Source: Chlamydoabsidia padenii (lineage: Eukaryota; Mucoromycota; Mucoromycetes; Mucorales; Cunninghamellaceae). From it: a stretch of 64,000 nt of DNA. Each line of letters opens with the position of its first letter. Position 1 is the first letter of the stretch. This document shows positions 1 to 12,502 of the stretch, in pieces. Made by a program: the position numbers and the translations under genes. The notes below the pieces were generated by a model. It did no database searches and was not told the origin of the DNA. It was given only the letters and a program-made list of their open reading frames with translations. The DNA is taken from assembly GCA_025330725.1 (NCBI GenBank), contig JAIWND010000001.1:1363501-1427500 (forward strand), in the 5' to 3' direction.

Positions 1-1
1 A

Positions 2-154
2 CAGCATGCTCGTCGGACCTGGTGGCATTTCTTACCTGGTGCTCAATGGATTGCTCGATCATTACATCTTCAACGTAACAATACTGCTGATGGTGGTACT
101 TATATTCCATTGGACTCTCGTCCTACTGATCCTCCTCCCTATCGCGGTGATTAG
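2..154 (+). CDS. C-terminal end of an unidentified protein (5' truncated by window edge)
   Basis: Frame 2 is open from the first base to a TAG at 152-154 and gives about 50 residues. The tail is hydrophilic and Pro/Asp-rich (it ends ...RPTDPPPYRGD) after a Trp/Arg-rich stretch (RRTWWHFLPGAQW). This looks like the cytoplasmic tail of a membrane protein, but too little is visible to name a family. The alternative overlapping frame (6-224) runs into the CT microsatellite and has low-complexity Leu/Ser content, so I do not take it as coding. Confidence 0.4.
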   Translation, partial: QHARRTWWHFLPGAQWIARSLHLQRNNTADGGTYIPLDSRPTDPPPYRGD

Positions 155-179
155 CTACTTTATTACCTCCTTCCCCATT

Positions 180-221
<42 letters not shown>

Positions 222-249
222 TAGTCTTACCATATCACTCCCACACCTT

Positions 250-288
<39 letters not shown>

Positions 289-551
289 CATCGGATATCC
301 TTTTGTACTTTAAATAAAATATACACACTCTTTTTATGCTATAAAATAAAATCATGTTTGTTGTCTTGTAAATATCAATCAAAATAAAGTACTACATTAT
401 GTCAATCTTGATCAGCATCAATGGTAGTCCATTTGTCTTTATTTCATCCTTGTTACTATAAGGTCCATCAACACATTGTTCAATAGTCAAGAGTCAAATA
501 GATAGATATATTGATAAAGACAGTTTATTATATAAAAAAAAGGGTACTAAA
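155..551. repeat. Intergenic spacer with (CT)n microsatellite and long T tract
   Basis: A (CT)n run spans about 182-220 and a T tract about 256-286. The rest is AT-rich with AATAAA-like signals (near 313 and 345). This is the 3' flank of both the truncated gene and the PRP6 gene (convergent). I see no gene in it. Confidence 0.7.
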
Positions 552-3483
552 CTATAGGTCTAATGAGAGTGCACATAGTTTCAATATGGCGTCGGGTTTC
601 ATGCCAATGTTCTTGATGTTTTTGGATACGGCTTGCCATCGTTCACCATGATGAGGTTCGGCTTGAATACATCGTTTGATTACCAATTCTTGTTGTTCCT
701 ATATTATAATCAATCAAGTTAATCACCCCCCCCTTTTTTTTTTTTTTACTTTTTCTCTTCTTGTTACCTGTGCTCCATGCTGTAATTCAAATTTGTACCA
801 CCAGGCAAAAGAATCCCCCTGATCAGGATCGATTTGCACAGCCTTTTGGAACCAATTCCGAGCTTTTTCGATCTTGCGGTCATTCCAAAACAAGCGTGCC
901 ACAGTGGTGACGATGATAGGATCATGTTCGCATTTCTTGAGAGCATCCACACTGCGCGCCTTGCGTTGAGGTCGGGGTTCCATCTGGATGGCTTCAGTCC
1001 AAATAGCACCTGAAGAAGGACATTCCTGGAGTGCTTTGGCAGCCACCACCTTTGCTGCCGCCGAGTTGTTCGCCCTGTTTTCGATTCTAATTGCTTCAAC
1101 CCAGAGTTCAGGTACTTTTGGATTACTGAATCGTGCCTTTTCTAATGTGTTTCGTGCTTTGGTCACCATATCCAGTTTTTCTTCTAGTTGTGCTAGCTGA
1201 ATCCAGAGAGGAATGCTCTTGGGGCAATGCTTCACCGCCTTGTTGTATGTTTCCCGCGCCGCCGTCGTCTTGTCCAGATCCAGATTCTCCACTTGGCCCT
1301 TGATCATCCATAACTTGTCAAAGGTCGGGTACAGCGCCAATCCTTGATCCAACAAAGTCAAACATTGATCGTAATCGCCCATTTGTCGTTCCAGCATCAC
1401 TGATTTCATCCATACACGTTCGGTACCAGACTGTTTTCGTGCAATCTCCAAAAGCCCACGAGCCCGGACGTATTCTTGATTTTCACTTTCCACCTTGACC
1501 GCCGCCAACCAGATCTGTTCGCTGTTAGGATTAGCTTTGAAGGCTTCTTCGAGAATCATACGTGCACCATCGACATCGCCCGCCATCCATTTTTCTTTAG
1601 CACCCATGAGCCAGAGAACCTCGGACTGAGGACAGTATTTGACAGCACGCTTTAAAAGTTCTTCGAGACTTTCCGGAGATCCATGGTTCTTTTCCAAAAA
1701 CGCCGCTTGTTGCCATATCGATTTGTGACCAGGGAATGATTTGAGGGCATGTGCATAGATCGCCCTGGCAGTTTCGATAGATCCATTTTGAGTGCAACTT
1801 TCGGCGTCGTCCATCCAGATGCTTTCAAGGTCTTCGTCCATTTCTTCGTCCAAACCGAGACCAATAGTTACCTTGACAATAGCCTGGCAGGTCAGCACCG
1901 ATCCATTTGATTCCGCCTTTTCCGCCTCCTTCAACCATTGATCCCTTGTCATCACCGCACCCACTTTGTTTAGCTTGACCACCGCATTTGCAATCAGCTT
2001 ATCCACCGTACTCTTGTCACCTTGTTCTTCTTGTAGTCGAGCCGCCGCAATCCAGATTTCATGACTAGTAGGAATCACCGTCAAGGCTTTGTTTAGAACC
2101 CGTTTTGCGTTGGCATAGGTTTCCAGTCGAGCCAGCGCCAGCCACAGTTCCACACTTAAAGGCACCAGTTCTACCGCACGAGAGAGCAGTACCTTGGCAT
2201 CGTCGGGATTTTCTTCCATGTTGATCGCTGTTCGCCATAACTTGACAGAGTTGGGGATAAATTCCAAAGCACGCCGCAGGACCTTCTTCTTGTTCTTGTT
2301 ATCCGTTTCTAGATTCACCGCCCGGAGCCAGATCTTGACTGATTGGGGAATCGACCGCACCGCATCAGCCAGGATGATCTTGGCATTGTCCACAGTCTAA
2401 TAGTAATAGAAAGTATGATAATTCATGTTAGTAACCCGAATAATCCCCCCTCCTTTTTCTTCACTTACATTTAAACGAGCAGATTCCAACCAGACATCTT
2501 CATTCTTTGGACACTGAGCACAACCTTTTGCAATAGTATTTCGAGCATGGACCGGTCGCCCCGCCGCCTCTTCCAACCGTGCAGCAGCAATCCAACCAGG
2601 CGCATGTTTAGGATTAGTGGTGATGACAGAGTTGAGTAAGAGCCGTGCCTTTTTGATGTCACCGATTTCAGTTGCCGTTTTCAATGCCACGCTGTTGAGA
2701 TCGGTCAAGTAACCTTTGGGATCGATCGTTGTCTGACCTGATGCTGAATCCGAGGAAGCTTGATCCAATTTGAGACCCAACACCTTGTCTCTTGCCTGCC
2801 CGATTTCCTTAAAGTCAGTCAGCATGCCGCTATTATCATCGTCTGCCGCTGTGTTTGAGTATTGTCCTTGATCCCGAGTCGCCGCCAATACTGTATCTGG
2901 AAGAGGTGTGAATTTTTCAGGTATTTTGCTTTTCTTGCGACTTTTGCCAACCAGATCGCCCACTTCAGGAATCGCGGCCCATTCGTCTTCATCCAGTGTA
3001 CTGAGTTGTCGCTTCAAGTCCGAGAACTGTTGTGAGATCTTGGGTCGTTCTTGTCTGAATTTTTCCAGTTCTTGTTGTTCCCGTGCTTCCCGTCGAGCTT
3101 TGCGTCGTTCGTCCATGCGAGCATCGATCATATCCCATACCCGATCGGCTTCTTCGTCATCTTCTTCGTATGGTGCTGCTGAGAAGAGTCCTACTTCATT
3201 ATCAGGATCTTGGTATTGTCCATCGTCGTCATCCCCATCTGTCTTTGATTTCAAATCACCTCTATGAAAAAGAAAAAAAGAGAAGAAAAAGCTGTTAGAT
3301 ATAATGCCGGTATTTACCTTTTCTTGTTTTTTTAAAAAAAACTTACACTGGGAAATCTGCGGAAGCTTCCCTTGCAGGTCCAATATCAGATCGCGTTGTA
3401 AAACCAGTAGCACCACGACCTAAACCAGCTACATAATTAGCAGGAGCAGGCTTGCCAATAAAGTCTTTGGTCACCCCAAACAT
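552..3483 (-). CDS. PRP6: Pre-mRNA-splicing factor Prp6 (U4/U6.U5 tri-snRNP)
   Basis: Prp6 bridges U5 and U4/U6 in the tri-snRNP and acts in the nucleus. Exons on the minus strand are 3483-3347, 3261-2469, 2396-768 and 698-552. They sum to 2706 nt, 901 aa plus stop, the family's usual size. The N-terminus has the PRP1_N signature ([18 protein letters not shown], residues ~20-37), then a charged EEDDEEAD...[11 protein letters not shown] segment. From about residue 280 to the end there are tandem HAT/TPR repeats (W-x5-LE-type helices, many 'IWL.AV..E' units). The C-terminal exon encodes [19 protein letters not shown], the conserved Prp6 end. Start ATG 3483 gives [10 protein letters not shown]; an upstream in-frame extension exists but is not needed. 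All introns are GT-AG. It is divergent from the SH3/RA gene, sharing a 401-bp promoter. Confidence 0.95.
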
Positions 3484-3569
3484 TGTACGTGAATTAAAAG
3501 AAGAAGAAGCGGAAAAACAAGAATTGAATTCCACTGCGCTCAAGTAAGAAAAAAACACATCGACGAAAA

Positions 3570-3581
3570 TTTAAATCCCGC
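3570..3581 (-). promoter_or_regulatory. Upstream motif GCGGGATTTAAA
   Basis: Reading on the PRP6 strand, GCGGGATTTAAA lies 87 bp before the PRP6 ATG. It is one of many co-oriented copies in this window (see findings). The rest of the 3484-3884 divergent promoter holds T-rich runs and no other clear site. Confidence 0.5.
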
Positions 3582-3884
3582 TCCAATCACCAAGAAGACA
3601 AACTGACAGTATACTGAATGAACTCGAATGCATATCATTACCCCCTTCATCTGCCTGATTTCTTTATTTTGCATTAAAGCAAAGCCTAACACTATTGGTG
3701 GAGCAGCACAAGTGTGTGCTCTCAAAGTAACTATATTCTTGTTCATATTCCTTCTCACTTTTTCCCTTTTTCGCCCCAGGTTTAAAAGCATGTCCCTTAA
3801 CTTTCTATCTTTTCTTTCCCCTTTCTTTTTCTTGATCATTTTAACCACTCTTTACTGTTTTCCTAATCTTTCATTTATCTTAAA

Positions 3885-5744
3885 ATGAGAACAGAGCATC
3901 ATGAAGACCCTACCACATGTAATTCCCTAACGTTTACTGACATGATCCATCCATCTACCACCCGTGATTCTTTCATAGAGGAAACTGACAGCATTTCATT
4001 ATCTTTATCCATCAGCAGTTTTGGTGAAGAAAAAAGAAAGAATCATCATGTTGTGTACGCCCTGCAGGTGTTCCTTGCCACCGCCGAGAGGCAAATCACA
4101 GTGAAGCGGGGCGACAAATTGATCTTATTGGATGATACTAATACATACTGGTGGTCAGTCAAACGACTGAAAACATCCAGTTGTGGATATATTCCAGCTG
4201 AAAATGTCGAGGTATATAGCCATTCGTTGTTCCATGACCCCCCCCCCCCAAAAAAAAGACGGAATTTGAAATCGGAGTTTCCTCGGGTCACTTTCATGCT
4301 AATTCGCCTTTTCAATTTCAGACATCTTCAGAGAGACTTGCTCGCTTCAACAAGATTAGAAATTCAGATGTATGATGATATTGAAAAGCATGTGGATTGA
4401 CTTGACTCTAATCATTCCACTTTATATTAGGTGAATCCGGTTTCTCTTTTCGACCCACAGAAAAACCGATCGAGCCAAAAATGAGCGTCGTTGGCAGATA
4501 AAGTGCTGATTCAATCCATGATCTTTCGCACCAATGCCCAGAATGCAGATATCATAGAAACATTTGAGGAATGTCACACTAGCATCAACAATGAAAGTGA
4601 TTCTACACAATTATCGAATCATGCCATGGCGATCGGTCTCACTAATCATTTTATCCAGCATCATCATTCCATCAAGTCATTCTGCCATTCAAATCAGTGT
4701 CCTTCGGCTTTTCGCCGGGAATCTCCGTATCAACACCATTTTTAATTCTGTTCTGATTAATAAAACTACCACGGGTGCCGATCTCCTGTCACTTGCTCTT
4801 GATCGGTTTCGGCTACCTGCACAATCTGAGTGGAATGGGGTAGAATACTACTTCACAGTCAAGTTGTTGGGTGGCGGCAATTATGTAGGAAGAAAAAAAA
4901 ACATGCGTGGGGGTTCAATTTCTTCTTCTTTTCCAGATGGGATCACACTTTCACCTCAAGACAAGCCTTTTGCCATATTAAGCTCTCTCACTCTTCCTTT
5001 ACCGACCTATAAGAAACCTTCTTTCAAAATCCAGCTAATCCGCCTTGGTGTAACTCCGCTCACAAACACCAGCACTATGGGCTTTGGTGCGAATTCCTCC
5101 ATTCGTATCCAACTGAACAAACGCATCAAACGAGTCAATAAGCAAAATGGTAAACTAAGAATAAAGATAGCGTATTATAATCATGGATCGAACAGTTCAG
5201 TTTCGACATCTTTTTTTTTCTCAAAGCTGTGTCGCCACCGATCGCCTGGACCACTTTTATTAGATCGTATTGAGAAACTCGTAGCAGTGCCTGACGGGAT
5301 AATAGTTTCTGATCTGACCTGCTTGGCTTTGAAAAAGTTTCATCTTCCTCAAGGGGTGCCGTACACCTCCATTAATGGTAAAACGGACAAGCATGGTATG
5401 ATTCTGCTGATACAAGAGAAAAGTAAAACATCCTCCACAAAAAAAAAAACGGTGACTAATCTGTTGGCAATTAAGAACATGTCTTGAACAATACTTGACT
5501 GCATCCCAAAGGCAAGGAAGATCAAGTCCTATTTGTTTTGAGAAAAATGCAATCTCGTGTATCGCTGGATGATATCAATTTACTTGAAATGCCATCCTTT
5601 TATTTTTCTCCAACCTCCTCTCCTTCTTCATCACTCTCAGAGTCGCCATTCGGCACTGATGCTTTAATACATCAGAATGACAAGACCTCACTGCCCCTTG
5701 AAACAATCTTTTGTCATCGTACACCTCCAATTGCTCGTTCATAA
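3885..5744 (+). CDS. SH3 plus two Ras-association (RA) domain protein
   Basis: Likely a cortical signalling/polarity adaptor that binds proline-rich partners and Ras-type GTPases; the role is inferred from the domains. Exon 1 (3885-4211) encodes an SH3 domain at about residues 58-109 (ALQVF...VKRGDKLILL...YWWSVKR...GYIPAENVE). Exon 2 (4322-4369) adds TSSERLARFNKIRNSD. RA1 (from about 4690, VLRLFAGNL...TTTGADLLSLALDRF) needs an intron 4871-4936 with a GTGGCG donor, which restores LLDGITLSPQDKPF. A second intron, 5150-5200, leads into RA2 (LLLDRIEKLVAV...LTCLALKKF). Intron 5396-5511 then leads to GKEDQVLFVLRKMQ and a Ser-rich tail. Between 4431 and about 4690 I could not join the frames with convincing splice sites: an in-frame TGA sits at 4482. 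The gene may be damaged or carry unusual introns there. Confidence 0.65.
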
Positions 5745-6050
5745 TTGTCTTCTTCTTTTGTATTATTATAACCCTTTGTTAGATGAATCAAATATGTGTA
5801 CTAATAAATGACCCATAGAGTTTTACGATCTAAAAAGAGGATTCATGCAAAAATCACTTTTTCAAAGACCGAATCAAAAACTCCGATGTATGTGGCCCAA
5901 GATCTGGATTTTTGTTCACAAACGTCGATTTTTAATCGCCGACCATAACTGGTCCCAATAAATTTTGCGGCTCACACTTTTTTCCTTTCTCTTTCTCTTT
6001 CTCAATCTATTTAATCTATACTTTAACAGTTCTTTATTGCATTGTCTATC
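5745..6050. other. Intergenic spacer upstream of the elongin-B-like gene
   Basis: AT-rich with no gene. A GATTTTTAATCGCCGACC stretch near 5930-5945 resembles the reverse complement of the GGTCGG...TTTAAA promoter variant seen before other genes. CT-rich leader sequence follows at about 5978-6000. Confidence 0.4.
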
Positions 6051-6662
6051 ATGGTAAAACTTTGAAGCCAAATTTAGACTTCCGTCACCACCAATCTTTC
6101 TTCTTTTTACAGGGAAGAAATCACTTCTCATCGCTTCTTTTTTTACTCTTTACTTTTTAACTTTTATCCACGTAGGCACCGACTCAACGACCATTATACA
6201 TTCGCGTCAAAAGGGAAAAGAGTATTTGCTTTTTATGCATCAAACCTAACGATACCATCCTCAACATCAAGAATCAATTGATACCACTCATGGCCAAGAC
6301 GAAACCTGTTGATGATCTTCGTTTGTACATTAACACTGCGCCTTTGGATGCACCACCTACAGGTCGGCTATTGGAAGATCACCAGACTGCAAAAAATGCC
6401 GGCTTGGATAATGATGAACTGGTATATCTAGTTTACTTTGATCATACTCTGGGTAAGAAGAAACAAAAATGGCGGTAATTCATGATATTTGTTTGACTCA
6501 CTCGCTCTCTTTTTTATTATTGTTGTTGGTTTGTTTGGTGTAGGTAAATGGGAAGACATCACGGTGGCAGAATACGAATCTTTGGACGACGAAGTGGACG
6601 ACACTATGGATCTGGCTGACGAAACCTCAAAGAAAAAGGAAAAGGGTAAAGGACGGGCATAG
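6051..6662 (+). CDS. Elongin-B-like ubiquitin-fold protein
   Basis: Elongin B is the ubiquitin-like partner of elongin C in elongin and Cullin-RING complexes. The first exon appears to be only the ATG (6051-6053). It is followed by a 122-nt intron and exons 6176-6452 and 6544-6662, which sum exactly to 399 nt, 132 aa. The ubiquitin fold begins at once (LYIRVKREKSICFLCIKP, then IKNQLIPLM), with a DDLRLYINTAPLD turn and a late LGKWEDITVAEYESLDDEVDD segment. The tail is Lys-rich (SKKKEKGKGRA). Similarity to elongin B is at fold and motif level; another small ubiquitin-like protein is possible. The ATG-only exon is supported by a good donor (ATG|GTAAAA), an acceptor (CGTAG) and frame closure. Confidence 0.7.
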
Positions 6663-7322
6663 GTAGACTCTTATTTTTTTTTTTTACTCTCAATAAAGTG
6701 GAACATCATTAAATGGGTATCACTTGTTTTATTGGATACTATGTGATTGAACACTTTGACTCTCTCTCTCTCTTGCCAGTTTTACCTCTAGCACCATAAA
6801 CCCCGACCCTACAACACAAACACTTCTACGAACACCTCACTACCTTTATATACCAATACGAACTGCTAACCGTCCTATGCATGCTGTAATCTTGGGAAAA
6901 GGGTTTATTCAGTAAGTCTATAAAATGCAATGACATGCATCCACTTTGATTTTACCACGTTTTATTTTATGTTTTTACTAGATACGATAATGATTAAAAT
7001 TGTATGGTCATTATTCCTAACCATGCAGCAATATACTTGTGGAATTCAACAAGTTGCTGACCCAATCTACTCTTTATCTAGTACTTACACATTATTAGCT
7101 TATTATACTACATTTTATTCAAATAAATAAATAAAGTTTTTGATCCCCTTTTTATTCTTCTTTATGCGTGTAGTGTGCTAGTAATAGACTTGACAGGATT
7201 TGAATTTTGCCTTTGTATTAACCCATTTATCATTTAGCCGTATGTGTATAATCCAATTGCAAAAAGAGTTTATTTACATAATAAAAAGCATTATTGATTC
7301 ACTAATTAGCTATAACCAAAAA
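6663..7322. other. Convergent intergenic spacer, no gene seen
   Basis: Lies between the 3' ends of the elongin-B-like gene and the exchanger. It holds T runs, AATAAA-type signals (about 6692 and 7126-7135) and short spurious frames only. Confidence 0.6.
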
Positions 7323-10118
7323 TCAGGATCTAAATTCTACAACCAAGTTTGCCACCATAGTGATCAAATAAATTCCAATCCAAGCATACCCAAAAGATTT
7401 AGACATTCTATATCCATTCAAAGGTACCAATACAAGAGAAGATATCAAAACAATCAGTAATCCAATGGAAGAGACAAAAATGGTGTTGGAGACGTCAATT
7501 GGGTAAGGTTCTTGTCGTTGACAGGTCACATATGTCGCACCTATTCCAATTCCAAGCATAATATCTAGTGGATAAGAAGAAAAGGTGAGTATGTGTTAAG
7601 CATGTTAGTGATTCCTTCCCCTCTTTTTTTGTGGTGTACTTACTTAACATCGGCCCACCAAAACAAGCACTCATGGCCATGAGAGGATATCCCATCCTAG
7701 CCATGGTCACGTTAGCTACAAAATCACCTAAACTATTACCCTATAAACAATGCAAACACAAGTGGGTTAGTCATCTGTATCTTTTATCCTCCTCTTTTTA
7801 TGTTGGAACTTACCACAGCAAATACAGTCAAACCAAGAATGGCTTCACTGACCCCCAAAGCTAGACCAATCGCTTGTAAAACGCTGACTACTTCATTAGC
7901 AATGATATAAATCCAAACCACCGCCATTCCAAAGCCGACAAAACACATCATCCAGTAAAGCCGAGGCCGCCGGTACGACGAAGTAGTCCATAAAAACAAA
8001 GATGAGAGCAAGACACCCGATATAGTTGCAACAAGTAAAAGGATGATTCCCGAGTCTTTACTGCTGATAACAAAAACCAACCCGACCAAAAGACTAGATC
8101 CCACCAGTTGAATAGCCGTTAGCCACCGACACCATGTTGTTGCTGCATTCGATTCTGTTAGATCATCAGGTATATTTTCCAACAAAGCCAATGTATCGTC
8201 GTTCAGAGCCACGGCGCCATCCTCTTCACTTGCTGTTCCCTGCATCGAGCCTTTCACCACAGGTAAAGTAATCACCAAGAGGAGAATCATCGGGGAAGAT
8301 ATGATGGAGCTTAATTTGCTAAAGAATGACTTTTCGGCAAAGTTTGTGAGAGCTGGGAAGAGGTAAAGCTGGATATTGTCCTTATTCAGGTCTATTAATA
8401 AATGGGTGCACAGTTTGTTCCAGTAGTTAGAGAGACGTGATTGATTCGCACCGAGGGTATCATTGTATTCATTTCTGTCGAGTGTCATGTTGCTATCGGA
8501 ATCTAATCGAGATGTCAGAGGCACATTGATGGTGTTGGTCGTTTCTGTTAAATGCGGTTCGTTTTGTTGCCGTTGTCGGTGCCGTTGCCGTTGGCGTAAT
8601 AAAGTATCGTATCGATGATGTCCCATATTCGTGCGTTGCAAAGATTGGACCACGTCTTGAAACTACAAATACATTGTTAGTAATTAAAAAAATTAATGGG
8701 GTTTTTTTTTTTTTTTTTTTTTTTTTTGCTTACTTCTATAGCGGAGAAGAGTGATGTTCGAATCCGTAATCCAAGGTGTTGAGGCGGTACATTGCCTCGT
8801 CTTGTATAATCCTGATATCCTTCTGTTTCAAACCCTTCATCATATAATTCCATATCATCACCGTGTTGGTCCGAGCCTATATATATAAGTCATAAAAAAA
8901 GGGGGGATAAGAAGAATTAGTTAAAGTATCTATTCACGTAATCCATTCATTAATCTTACCCAATAACAGATGATCCACATCTGATCCATTTTCTTCATAT
9001 TCCATTCGAGCGCGTTGCATCAAGTTGAGGTAATTTAATCTTCGTTTCATATAGTAATTCCCGCCCACCACCAAGACGACATAGAGGACATAAAACACAA
9101 TAAGGAGAATGGCTTCATAGAGGTAAATCAAACCATCGGATACAATCAAGAGCACCATGAGTATCGCCAAAGTAAAGAATGATACATCCCGCAAGAAGCT
9201 ATGTTTTTTCACCCTAAAAGGCTTGATGGCACACATTGATCTAAATAAAAAGATTGTAGTCAATGGTCAATATCGATCTGTTTACAGCCCCCCTCCTCTT
9301 TTTTTTTCTTCCTTCCTTACCCAGCAACCACACTGACGATAAAAGCAGCTGCACCTATAAGTTCACCCAAAGCCAAGGAGCCCATATTTGAGTTCATCGC
9401 ACTAAAAGTCGAGAACAAATCTGGACTTCCATTACCAAAGGCCAAGAAAGTAACACCAGTCTTCAAAGATATAAACATTAAAGTATCAGTATCATTGAAT
9501 GTATATATGTTCATTCTGTTACTTACAAGGCTTTCCGATAGATGGAGTGCGGAGGCGATGGTTTGAAGATTAGGACCTATATTAAGATGGGAATTAGTTT
9601 GAGAGAGAGAGAGAGAGAGAGAGATTAGGCAAATACTTACAAAAGAAGTCAGACGCAGCTATTCCAACAAAACCAAATAGGAGGAGTAGCCAGGCACACT
9701 GAATTTATAATATAATATAGAAGAAGAGTTGAGTGAGTATTGTATGTTGAAGGTATTGTTTTATTTTATGTTACCAAGACAATGAAGACCACAGGTCTAC
9801 CAACAGTAGAAGAGCAGTAGTATAGCTGAATGTAGTTAACCAAACCCGGGGTCGCATCTTGGCAGTGCTCAAGTACATAGCTACACTGATCTTCATATTG
9901 GTATATGTTGTCGCACTATAGATATAATAAGAGGTAGATGCTATTCAGTTAACAAGAATGATTTATTGTGTGTCAGTACCAACCTTGTTTTCAGGACCAA
10001 TGTCTCTTTTGGTAAAAGAGGACACAGTATGTAGACTTTGTTGCTGCCATGAATATGTAATAAGTTTTGTAAAAATAAACAGTGAGATCAAGAGAATGGA
10101 TGTTCGTCCCAAAACCAT
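7323..10118 (-). CDS. Sodium/calcium exchanger of the NCLX/CCX type
   Basis: Cation/Ca2+ antiporter of an internal membrane (mitochondrial or vacuolar by family analogy). Ten exons: 10118-9984, 9915-9775, 9698-9641, 9576-9527, 9460-9321, 9240-8960, 8876-8734, 8662-7814, 7740-7644 and 7564-7323. Total 2136 nt, 711 aa, every junction in phase. A hydrophobic N-terminus (signal-anchor, residues ~4-22) precedes a Cys-rich luminal loop (CDNIYQ...CSYVLEHC). The alpha-1 repeat carries GVTFLAFGNGSPDLFS. The large cytoplasmic loop (exons 6-8) is acidic and Gln-rich. The alpha-2 repeat carries GNSLGDFVANVTMARMGYP followed by ACFGGPMLN. These two motifs are diagnostic of the NCLX/SLC8B1 branch. It is divergent from the arrestin gene. 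The intron at 8663-8733 contains a 26-nt sense A tract. Confidence 0.92.
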
Positions 10119-10173
10119 AAGAAGAGGAGAAGTGGAAGAAGAGGCACCAAAAGAAAAAAAAGGACTGGGCGTC

Positions 10174-10208
<35 letters not shown>

Positions 10209-10750
10209 ATTCATACAATATTTTAAATACCGCCTGTGAGCTAAAGACAATGCAGCGATAAGTATCAAGATAGATGGAGAGAATCTCCATTCCTCCCCGT
10301 GCCAAGCGATCCTTCAAAGCAAAAAAAAAAAAAAGGTTGGTTTTTCTCTCACACATACCTTTAATGGTGATAGAGAAAAGTTGCCGCGTTCTCGGATAAA
10401 AAAGAAAAAAAGATACAACTCAGATGGGTTATGACTAGATTTCTACCTTTCCAACTCATCCATTAGCTTCCGCCAAAGCGGCTTTAAAGTGGAAAGGCAT
10501 AAATGGTAAGATCTTACATTCTGAGTAAATTAGTCAAAGATGCATCAAACTGAGTGGTCATACGGGCGTTACTCAAAAAATGCGACGATTTGATTGGCCG
10601 ATGATTTGCTTTATCAAGTGAAAGAAGAAAAAAAGAAAAAATTCCACCCACCTTTTTTTTTTCTTCTCCACACTTTTTTATTTTTATTTTTAAAAAGAAC
10701 TACTTTTCCCTACATTATCACTACGCCCTCACTATACCACCTACTATTAT
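10119..10750. promoter_or_regulatory. Divergent promoter region, exchanger/arrestin
   Basis: A 632-bp spacer with a T tract (about 10179-10206), an A tract (10321-10334) and T-rich sequence before the arrestin start. A GCGGCTTTAAAG stretch near 10480 loosely resembles the recurrent promoter motif. Frames crossing the T tract translate as poly-Phe or poly-Lys and are not coding. Confidence 0.4.
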
Positions 10751-12135
10751 ATGTTTGCTAGCATTAAAGGACTCAAACATGCTCCGAGCAACTTCTCGAT
10801 TGAAATCTTACCACAATATCTGACTGATAATGGCAAACTCGTCTGTTATCCTGGTTCGGTGTTTGAAGGACTCGTAAAACTAACACTGGTAGAACCCATG
10901 GCCTTCCAACGTCTCAAAGTTATCTTCAAAGCAACAGGTAAGTAAAAAAAAAAAAAAAAAAAAAAAAAGGAACAAACAAGTAAAAAGAAAAGAAAAATAC
11001 GATTACTGACTTGTTTTTACCACTCTTTTTAGAAAGGGTCAATTACGATGCTATGGGGTGGGAGAAAATCAAGAACGACGATGGGCGATTGTTTGCTGTA
11101 CGTACTACCTTACTAGGGCGTCAAATGCAACCTACAAACAACAACAGTAACATCATCCTTGAAACTGGCGAACATGCATTCTCATTTGCGATCGAATTAC
11201 CAATGGTCAACTATCCACCATCGATTGATCATCATCTTATTGGGACGACATTCACCTTGATAGCTTCTATTGAACGTGGCTCTGATGTCTTGGGTCATGC
11301 CTTTCGATCATTACCTTATTTGGTCGACTTTCGCCCTGCTTTACAAACCAGAGCGAGCAAAATCTTACCACCACCACCGTCCTCTATCACTTTGTCATCA
11401 TCATCAACAGCAACAGCAACACCACCAATGACACCAGAAACGCCAACATCTCCTTTTATGTCTGAACATGTGGCTCAACTAAGTCAACGTATTACAGCAC
11501 ATTTATCACTCCCCAGTCTTGAATACAACCTATTTGATACCAGCAAAATTCCTCTTCAACTCACATTACATGCAGCAAATGAACACCATTTCGCCGACAT
11601 CACTTTACAGCAACTGCACATCTCACTCAAACAAACACTCACCATATTACATAAATCATTCACACGTACGGAAACCACTACACTGCATCATATCGATCCT
11701 CGTATCACCAACATGCTTACCCCTTCTTCCTCAACAATGGTCTATAAATGTTACCTTGATATCAACAGCAATCTACTTCCAACAGTGGACTATTCAACTC
11801 GATTCAAGGTCGACTATATCCTCTCAGTCTCTGTCAAAACTCGGCATGGACCTATCAGCACCAAGAAGAAACTGTTTAATCTACCTATCCATTTTGGTAC
11901 CTTACCCGCGGGCACTTTACCTCATGATACCATCCAACTCTACACCGAGGATGAAGTAATCAACAGCACTTGTCTTATGTTTAAACCCAAGTTTTTGAAA
12001 CCTTTGAACGATCCTGTGGAATTCTTGCCAGCATACGATGAATTATATCGTCCTCCTTCTTATCACTCTCACTTGGTTTCTTTGCCTTATACTCGGTCAA
12101 CACCTTCTTCCTCGTCTCATTTTGTACCCATCTAG
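10751..12135 (+). CDS. Alpha-arrestin (ART-type) with PPxY motif
   Basis: Arrestin-fold adaptor that recruits Nedd4/Rsp5-type ubiquitin ligases to membrane cargo. Two exons, 10751-10937 and 11033-12135, give 1290 nt, 429 aa. The N-terminal arrestin domain starts immediately (FSIEILPQYL...YPGSVFEGLVKLTL). The middle of the N-lobe has the typical GEHAFSFAIELP. A Ser/Thr/Pro-rich linker (about residues 213-246) separates the C-lobe. A PPSY sequence at residues ~403-406 fits the Rsp5 WW-domain ligand consensus. The intron starts GTAAGT and then carries a 24-nt A tract. No transmembrane segment. Good confidence for family; cargo unknown. Confidence 0.9.
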
Positions 12136-12500
12136 TTTAGTTATAATTCTTATCCACTCTCCCCCATTGTATATAGTATTATTCCATCAACACCATAAAT
12201 AAAAACCTTGTCTCTTTTTTTTAACTTTTGTCTGTCCCTGACTATTTGGAAGCGTGTGATAAAGGAGGTGGTGCGGGGTTTTAATTCCAGCTTGACTCAA
12301 ACAAATGATTATAGATCATTGTCCTACGAGCCTTTCGCCTTTTCCCTTCCCCCCAGAAATCACGTAATTTGAAACCCAGTCGGGCTTGAAAATGAGTACC
12401 GTTAAATCGCCTGAAAAAAAAAAAAAGATGCACTCCCCAACAAGCACCCCTACCCTCTCTCAAAACACAAGTAAAAAAAAGGGATGTGGAATGGAAATTG
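12136..12500. other. 3' flank of arrestin gene
   Basis: AATAAA at 12198. Contains a GCGGGGTTTTAATT sequence near 12272 and A/C-rich low-complexity sequence. The open frame at 12386-12616 runs straight into the repeat below and is not credible as a gene. Confidence 0.5.
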
Positions 12501-12502
12501 AC

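Noticed and set aside
3540..3848. 102-codon minus-strand frame upstream of PRP6
   Set aside because: Lys/Lys-Arg low complexity from T-rich leader sequence of the SH3/RA gene on the other strand; no splice support.
9958..10356. Overlapping open frames on both strands with poly-Phe/poly-Lys
   Set aside because: They are produced by the T tract at 10179-10206 and overlap the first exon and promoter of the exchanger gene, whose splicing closes perfectly.
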